Shown: positions 55,378-64,000 of the stretch, one piece after another
How positions within the stretch are numbered: position 1 is the stretch's first letter
Layout of the letters: each line of letters opens with the position of its first letter
DNA from: Charina bottae
Taxonomy: Eukaryota > Chordata > Lepidosauria > Squamata > Charinaidae
NCBI GenBank assembly: GCA_023362775.1
Contig: JALMGJ010000005.1
Span: 87,803,421 to 87,867,420 of the forward strand
Direction of reading: 5' to 3'
Length of the DNA: 64,000 bases
The notes under the pieces: model-generated
Databases searched by the model: none
Told to the model about the DNA's origin: nothing
Seen by the model: only the letters and a program-made list of their open reading frames with translations
Position numbers and translations under genes: made by a program

Positions 55378-55780
55378 TATGTGAATTAGTTACAAATTTG
55401 GAGTTATTATAGCTACATAGGGGTGAGTGGTAAAATGTATGCCTCTGCTGTACTTCTAAAAGCACAGTGAGGGGAAAAAGTCACAAATATAATTTTGACC
55501 CAGTTTCCAGGAAAAGCTTACGATACGGGATAATTACAATTTTAAAACACCGAATAAACAGTACACCTCTTTTAATTTTACTGTTTTCCCAACCTTTTCT
55601 TCCTTTTTAATTATCATAGTTATTCATTTTTATCTTGTCATCACTGCTGCATGTGTGTGTGTGTGTGTGTGTGTATGTGTGTGTGTGGTCTTCTATTAAG
55701 TAACTTCATAATAAATAACTTCATAAAAGAATATAAAAGTTTTACTCAGTAAATTGCATCTGTACCCCCATTTCATCTTG
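55378..55780. other. Intergenic next to the POLR3A 3' end
   Basis: AT-rich, with a (GT)n microsatellite at 55652-55686. Nothing else recognised. Confidence 0.5.
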
Positions 55781-55790
55781 AAAAAATGTC

Positions 55791-55796
55791 TTTATT
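55791..55796 (-). terminator. POLR3A: Candidate POLR3A polyadenylation signal
   Basis: TTTATT on the plus strand is AATAAA on the minus strand, 332 bases downstream of the stop codon. It is the first good hexamer I noticed downstream. The cleavage site itself cannot be seen. Confidence 0.5.
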
Positions 55797-56127
55797 AACA
55801 TCTACAGCATTAGAAACCTAGATTTCATGCTCCATAAAACCTTTTACATTTTTGGAGGGGAAAAAAATAAATATCTCTACTTCTGGATTGAGGATCATGC
55901 AGGTTTCCTCCTTACTTTGACTCTTAAATATACATTTGCTTCTAACACATTTACAGCTCAACCCATCTCTCTAACAAATGTAAGTCCAACTTGCTGTTCC
56001 AGTGGCTGATCGGATGCACGTACCTTACATCTATCCAGCCACCTAACCCTGTTTGAGAAGCACACACCAAATTACATGTCAGTTAAAAAAATATACCATC
56101 AAGTTATTCTTTGGTGCTGTCCAGCTG

Positions 56128-56276
56128 CTATGTTGGAAGAGAGATATGGAAATCAGGGTTATCAAAAATTAAGGGTCGTCTTGGTGGCATGGCTTCCTTA
56201 TCAGCTTTATGCAGCAGCTTGAAAAGTCCTGTTCCAATGTTCATTGGAATACCCATAATAATGCATTCAGAAACTC
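56128..56276 (-). CDS. POLR3A: POLR3A last coding exon (RNA polymerase III subunit RPC1)
   Basis: POLR3A is the largest, catalytic-core subunit of nuclear RNA polymerase III, which makes tRNAs, 5S rRNA and other small RNAs. This exon encodes the last 48 complete residues, including [20 protein letters not shown], then RRPLIFD and a TAG stop at 56130-56128. An acceptor (TCTTCTACAG) precedes 56276. The first two bases complete a Gly codon begun in the upstream exon. The [18 protein letters not shown] block is conserved in vertebrates, while the following KEAMPP and final ISLPT stretches differ from mammalian POLR3A, as expected at this variable tail. Confidence 0.97.
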
Positions 56277-57526
<1,250 letters not shown>

Positions 57527-58296
57527 CTAGTCCCAAAAGGAAAAAGAGTGGGAAAGCAAAAGCTGTTAAGATTAGTGGAGAGTTGCCAAACGGGCAGACG
57601 GAAAAAATGGCAAGACATGCAATGCTCCGTTCCAAACTTCATATTACAGTGGTACACAGAGGCCAACTTTTTCATTTTGGGATGAAAACCAGATAAATAG
57701 AATCAACAGGGGATTTCTTTATTTCTCATCAGTTGAAAGAAGGATTATAAATACAATCTCCCTCTCTGAAAAGAGCACCCTCCCAGTTGCAGGACTTGAC
57801 TCACTGTGAAATTAGTTATCAAAGCAAAAACAAAACAGAGTCATTTTACCAAAAGCCATGGAGAATAAGGGATGGGAGTAGGAAGCCACAAGAATATAGG
57901 AGAGATTCTCTTAGATGTCCTAAATCAGATATAGTGAATCTACAGTCCTTCAGATGTTGATGAACCTTAGCCAAGTGGCTAATAGTGAAGTTGCAGATCA
58001 GGAACTTCTGAAGGGCTTATGAAACCTAAAGCAAGGAACTGCATACTGGAAACATCCCTGACGCATGGCCACTCTTCATCAGCAGGAGGAAAACAACAAG
58101 GGATCTTCAACAGGAATGGCAGCTTCCTGGGGCTGGGAAGGAAAGGGTACGGATATCTACAGTACCTATTCCAAAACTTATTACTAGCATCTCCTTTGGT
58201 TAGGATGTGAATGTAGCAATTCCACAACAAATATTTCAGAAAGGCTGGAATGGTTATCCTATAAATCAGCTCAGCTGGGGGGAAACGATCCTTGGT

Positions 58297-58500
58297 CTTG
58301 TAAAATGGTAAAGGTGCCTCCAAATTCAAACTTGACTCCTGTTGAGTCAACTGGTGGCAGTTTGCTTACAAGTTTTTTTTCTAGGATGCTTTTTCAACTT
58401 CTGAATTTAGCCTACAGCCCTGGATTTCCATCTAAGATTCTAAGTACTAAATGGGACTGTCCCTGCTTTAGTTTCAGCTGGATTCTGCTAGCAGTTATAT
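58297..58500 (-). mobile_element. Decayed SINE, possibly 5S-derived
   Basis: GGTAAAGGTGCCTCCAAATT, GAGTCAACTGGTGGCAGTTT and AGCCTACAGCCCTGGATTTC follow the general plan of the 5S SINE tail region. The 5S part is short (CCATCTAAGATTCTAAGTAC). Confidence 0.4.
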
Positions 58501-59635
58501 TAGGTTATTAGTTTATCTCAGTCTTTGGCAATCTTGGATCTGGATAGCTTATCCATCATGTGAGTTGTAAAAGAGGCTGTCTGAACGTCTGCTCTGAAGA
58601 GCAGTGCAAAGACATGACAAATTTGAATATATGAGTTTCTGCCATAGCTTCTCCAGACAGGCCTGGGGTGGGAGATGTGGCTGAGTAAGAATAATTCCCT
58701 GATCTCTGGAAAACAGAGTTAACTTTGGGAATGAATATTTGGTAGATACTTAGAACTACCTGGTGGCTGGAGGACACAATGGGGAGGGCCATCAAGCTAG
58801 GGGACACAGGGCAAGGATTTATAAATTCTCTACTAATGATACTGAACACCAAACTAAAATAGCAGAAGTCTTTCATCCCATTTCGCCTAAATCATATTTT
58901 AAAATCCATTAAATTGTTCCTAAGCACTCTTTCATCCCTTTGGGCAATCTCACCATATAAGATTACCTATGGTGGAGGCAGCTGGGCTACCAAATCCACT
59001 TGGAATGCAACTGTTTACTCCATCCGGTGTGCAAAGAAACAACTGCCCTACTCTCAAACATTATGGATAAAAAGAAAACAATTATGAGATCTTTGTAGAT
59101 GGGTTACCGTAAGGAGGAGGACAGGAACTGGGTAGAGAACCTCCCTGATCGTCCTAACTATAAATGGTAGGCGTAAGAAGAATGGAGGGGAAAAAAGGAA
59201 GAGAAAAGGAGAGAAGAGAGTGATGTAGAACAAAAGGCATATTGATGGCTGGTGAAAAGCAACTGAGACAACTTCAGTGTTGAACAATTCTTCCTTTCTG
59301 GGGAGAACTTTTTTTTGCTCTGTGTTATATTGAAAGAGAATTTAACTGCTGGTGTGGCCTTCCCTGCAGAAGTGACCATGAAGTGATTTCAAAAGCTGAG
59401 CAGGAAACTTACAGGAATGTGAGATGATCCTCGTTGATTTAAAATACCATACAGACAAGCTTTGGATATAGTCAGTGGGCTGTCTGAGTAAGAGTTCATT
59501 ACTAGCGCATGAACCAAAGAGGAATTCTATTTTTGCCTGTTATGATTTTTTTTGGTCTTAATTTTGGTATGAGAGTGCAATAACCGGCTTACCTTTGGGA
59601 TACTGATTTCTCAAGGTAAAGTGTCCTTCAATGCA

Positions 59636-59850
59636 AGCTCACCTTTGGTGACTATATGGACTCATCCATGTTGTTTTCTTGACAGCAATACAGAAGTGAT
59701 TTGCCATTGCCTTCTTCTGGGACTTTCTTTTTCAAGTTCCCCTATTATCTAGCCTATAACCCTAGGAATACTAGTTGTAGTATTCCCTCTGATCTCTCAC
59801 CTAAGTACTAACCAGAACTGACCTTCTTAATTTCTGAATGGACACTAATA
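59636..59850 (-). mobile_element. 5S rRNA-derived SINE in a POLR3A intron
   Basis: Tail TTGACAGCAATACAGAAGTG, then ATTTGCCATTGCCTTCTTCT. To the right is the inverted 5S part: CCCTAGGAATACTAG, then CTCACCTAAGTACTAACCAG and AACTGACCTTCTTAATTTCT, closely following the reverse complement of 5S rRNA. This is the clearest of the 5S SINEs here. Confidence 0.8.
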
Positions 59851-59948
59851 TAAAGTCCATAATATAAGTATAAAGGATACCAGCCCCTGCCCAAATTTCA
59901 TGCTCATGCTGATAATATTGTTAAACTTTTCTTAGTGTATTTTTTTTC

Positions 59949-60210
<262 letters not shown>

Positions 60211-60469
60211 TTAAGTTATGTTGCCTTAATGAAATGGCAAAACGCTTATTCTATTTACTCTATTCTCCAAGCCCATTATGCCTACTTCTTCACACATTTC
60301 CATGGCTTATATAGAACTTGTTATGCCTTCATACAAAAAAACCCCTCAAAGTCTTGTTTTCCTCCATCATTGTGTTCAGAGTCTTTCACTGTATTATCTT
60401 ACTATAATCCTTACAAAGACCCTACAAAATATGTATTAGCCCTATATTGCAGACAAGGCACCAAGCTTA

Positions 60470-60665
60470 CAGTGGGGCAAAAAACGTATTTAGTCAACCA
60501 CCAATTGTGCAAGTTCTCCCACTTAAAAATTGTCTGGATTTGTTTTCTCATTTTGTCTCTCATAGTTGAGGTCTACCTATGATGTCAATTACAGGCCTCT
60601 CTCATCTTTTTAAGTGGGAGAACTTGCACAATTGGTGGCTGACTAAATACTTTTTTGCCCCACTG
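60470..60665. mobile_element. Tc1-like MITE in a POLR3A intron
   Basis: Inverted repeats of about 60 bp start CAGTGGGGCAAAAAACGTAT (left) and CAGTGGGGCAAAAAAGTATT (right, inverse), and continue through CACCAATTGTGCAAGTTCTC. TA dinucleotides flank it at 60468-60469 and 60666-60667. The remaining core is about 70 bp without a transposase. Confidence 0.93.
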
Positions 60666-60782
60666 TAAATGAAGGCTTTACTTTAGTACTTAAGTCAGTT
60701 CGTGGCAGAGGCAAGATCTGAACCAAGGAATAACGTCGCATGCTTAGAAACCCTCTCTTAACTGCTATGATGCACCGATTTA

Positions 60783-60965
<183 letters not shown>

Positions 60966-61536
60966 CTAGAGGTGTGAAAGAGAATCAAACGAAAACAGAA
61001 GCTTTTGATTTTTCTCAGGAAAAATAAGGTAAATAGTGTAAAAATGTAACTAAAGCCTCCTCCACCTTTTTTTATTAAGAGTTGGGAGTCTGAAGAATGT
61101 CAGCAAGAATTCATTTGAATGATCTCCGTGAAGGAAAATGGGCAGAATATGAATGAATCAGAGAGAGTTAGGAATCTCATTTCTTTGGTGATTAAGCAGC
61201 TGGAGGAAAATCACACCATTACCGTTTATTGTTGTTTGTGATTATTTAAATATGATATTGTTACGTATGCTTTATTTTGATTCTGTGCATCATCTACAGT
61301 CCCTGGAGTGAGACGCTTTATAAATTTTGCAAATAAATACATTCTGCGTGATCAAAATTTGCTTTTTAATCAGGGCAGAGTGTATGATGTTCCACTGCAG
61401 CTAAAATGATCCATGATTTGGTAAACCCTGGTCTGGATTACTATAAAGTTGGGGATGTCTTTGAGAAGGACCAAGAAGTTTCAGTTAGTTATTAGTCCAG
61501 TGACTAGAACTTTAGCTTCATCAGGGACAGCCATAT
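60966..61536 (-). other. POLR3A: POLR3A intron, no recognised feature
   Basis: Proximal part of the intron upstream of exon 60801-60965. No element or exon recognised. Confidence 0.7.
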
Positions 61537-64000
61537 TATTTATTTATTTATTTGTCAAATTTTGCCATTGCCCATCTCCCCCCCCCCAGGGGGGACTCTG
61601 GGCGGTTTACAATAACAGTAAAACCTTAAAATGTGGTAATACATAAATATAAAATACAAATATAAATACAGGATAGAAAAGACAAAATAACATCCAGATG
61701 GTAATGACAGTTTTAATGCCGGTGATGTACTGTATATCTAAGGCCATCTTAGGGCACCAGCCATCCCCAGGAGTGGCTGCTTCCCCTCTCGCCCCAAGCG
61801 AGCTGACAAAACCAGGTTTTCAATTGTCTTTGGAAGGCCACAAGAGATGGGGCCTGCTGTACCTCTGGGGGAAGGATATTCCAGAGGGCGGGAGCTGCTG
61901 CAGAGAAGGCCCGCTTCCTGGACCCTGCCAGATGAAATTCTCTTGCAGACAGGGTCTGTAACATGCCCTCCTTGCATGATCGGGTCAGACAGGTCGATGT
62001 GATGGGGATGAGACGGTCCCTCAGGTAGCCTGGACCCATGCCATGTAGGGCTTTAAAGGTGATAACCAACACCTTGAATTGAACCCGGAAGCAACCTGGG
62101 ACCCAGCACAGCTCACGGAGCAACGGTGTTACGTGTGCCGATCTTGGGGCACCAAGAATTGCCCATGCGGCTGCATTTTGGACCAGCTGTAGCTTCCGTA
62201 TACTCTTCAAGGGTAGCCCCATGTAGAGTGCATTACAGTAGTCTATATGGGAGATGACCAGGCCATGAGTGACTGTGCGAAGGGCCTCACAGTCCAGGAA
62301 AGGGCGTAACTGGCGCACAACATGAAGTTGAGCGAAGGCCCTCCTTGCCACGACTGCCACCTGCTCTTCGAGCAGGAGTCGTGAGTTCAGGAGGACCCCC
62401 AGATTCCGCACCGGGTCTGTCTGGGGCAGTGCAACCCCATCCAGCACCAAACATATTAAATTCCTGGATACCGAGAAGCCCCCAACCCACAGCCACTCCA
62501 TCTTACCAGGGTTCAGCCGAAGCCTGTTGTTCCCCATCGAGGCCCCTACAGCCCCCAGGCACCGAGAGAGGGTGGTCACAGTATCACTTACTTCACCCAG
62601 AACAGAGATGTATAATTGGGTATCATCAGCATATTGATGATACCTCATCCCGTGGTGATGGATGATCTTGCCCAGCGGTTTCATGTAGATGTTGAAAAGG
62701 AGCGGAGAGAGTACGGAACCCTGTGGCACCCCACAAAGGAGGGGCCGTGGGTCGGACCTCTCGCTCCCTATCACCACCGATTGGGAACGGCCCCGGAGGA
62801 AGGAGGTGAACCAGCGCAGAACTACGCCGCACACCCCCAACTCCCTGAGCCGCCCCAAAAGGATACCATGGCCGATGGTATCAAAAGCTGCTGAGAGTTC
62901 AAGAAGAGCCAGGATGGATGCACTGCCACCATCCCGCTCCCACCAGAGATCATCCATAAGTGTGACCAATGCCGTTTCTGTCCCATATCCGGGCCTGAAA
63001 CCTGACTGAAAGGGGTCTAGATAATCCGTTTCATCCAGAAACCTCTGGAGCTGCAACGCCACCACTTTCTCAACCACCTTCCCCAAAAAGGTGAGGTGGC
63101 AGACTGGGTGAAAATTGTCCATTACAGTAGGGTCCAGCGATGGTTTCTTGAGGAGGGGGCGCACCAGCGCTTCCTTAAAGGCTGCCGGGAACACCCCCTC
63201 TCCCAAGGATGTATTTACCATTGGTTGGGCCCAGCCACACGTCACCTCCCGAGCTGCTTCCACTAGCCAGGAGGGGCATGTGTCTAGTTGACAAGTGGTG
63301 GCTTTTACAATCCGGAGGATCCTGTCCACTTCCTCGGGCCCAACAGGATCGAACTGTTCCCAGATAACACGGTAAGTACGTTCCCTCGGCATCTCCACAG
63401 ACCCTGTTTCACGCTTGGAGTCCAACTTGGAGCAAATCCGAGCGATTTTATCCTGCAGATGTTCAGAAAACTCCTCAGCGCGGCCCTGAAGATGGATCAC
63501 CGGGTCACCCTTTCCCAAAAGGGATCAGGTGACCTTAAACAGGATCGCTGGGCGGCATTCTGCAGATGCAGTAAGAGCGGAGAAATATTGACGTTTCACT
63601 GCTCTTACCGCCACAAGGTAGGCCTTAATAGCAGCTCTAGCTTGTGTTCGCTCGGGTTCACTCGTTTTCCTCCAGCGACACTCTATGCGTCTCTTAAACC
63701 TCTTCAGAACCCTTAGTAAACCATGGGGAGTGTCGGGTTTGATGGGACGAGAGGTCGCACAGGCACAGTCCTGTCCAAGGCTCCGGCCGCCTCCCTATTC
63801 CAGGCAGCAGCTAGGGCCTCTGCTGGACCGTGCAGCGGATCCTCGGGTATACCCCCAGCTCCCTCTGAAACCCTGCCGGGTCCATCGGTCACCGGGGGCG
63901 GACCAATCAAATGGGTCCTGCCTCCCTGCGGAGGGGGGCGGCATAGGAGAATCTCAAGCTCACCAAGGTGTGATCTGATCATGACAAAGGGGATAGATGT
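61537..64000 (-). mobile_element. CR1/L3-type LINE with intact reverse transcriptase, runs off the window
   Basis: The 3' end is at 61537 (TATTTATTTATTTGTC, then ACTCTGGGCGGTTTACAATA inverse). A 589-codon minus frame, 63518-61749, carries reverse transcriptase motifs: VRPLLKKPSLDP, FLGKVVEKV, FQSGFRPGYGTETALV, LSAAFDT, GVPQGSVLSPLLFN and YADD at residues 296-299. The CR1-type C-terminus LVQNAAAWAI and FKALHGMGPGYLRDRL follows. Upstream of 63518 the frame is broken (stop near 63715, shift), though the linker and endonuclease side continues to the window end. It sits in a POLR3A intron in the same orientation. Confidence 0.92.

Overview
This is a vertebrate nuclear window, almost certainly from a squamate reptile (lizard or snake). 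It carries Sauria-type tRNA SINEs ending in ACCTTT repeats, RTE-BovB LINEs with a long open reading frame, CR1/L3-type LINE tails that run into microsatellites, and a GATA/GACA tract. I cannot decide the species or choose between lizard and snake from sequence alone.

Two real protein-coding genes are visible, both on the minus strand. Coding exon 1 of DLG5 lies at 29276-29645, inside a CpG island of about 1.7 kb. Positions 1-29275 are therefore the 3' side of that exon, almost all DLG5 intron 1, and I found no exon 2 there. The last four coding exons of POLR3A (RNA polymerase III largest subunit) lie at 60801-60965, 60070-60201, 57394-57526 and 56128-56276. They join in frame and give the final 192 residues and the stop codon. 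From about 61.0 kb to the window end is the intron upstream of those exons. The DLG5-POLR3A tandem order matches the order in mammals. The roughly 26 kb between the genes shows no further convincing gene.

The rest is mostly mobile DNA. Intron 1 (1-29.3 kb) holds Sauria SINEs, hAT-type MITEs with 8-bp target duplications, CR1 tails, a BovB 3' fragment and two foldback insertions. The intergenic part (31-56 kb) holds three BovB copies: a deleted one at 33.2-35.5 kb, one with an uninterrupted endonuclease and reverse transcriptase frame at 37.5-40.5 kb, and a nearly full-length broken one at 43.6-46.9 kb that carries a nested CR1 tail. It also holds 5S-rRNA-derived SINEs, a long compound microsatellite, an AT-rich palindrome and a Tc1/mariner-like MITE. 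POLR3A introns hold a young SINE, a Tc1 MITE and a large CR1/L3 LINE with an intact reverse transcriptase.

The most unusual signal is a set of foldback (snap-back) insertions with 11-14 bp target duplications. Three copies of one family share both termini but turn around at different internal points, and a fourth belongs to another family. Both families contain a motif that resembles half of a hammerhead ribozyme core (CTGAAGA, a stem-loop, then GAAA). This suggests Penelope-like retroelements. Separately, seven hAT insertions of several families all have target duplications of the form nnnTAnnn.
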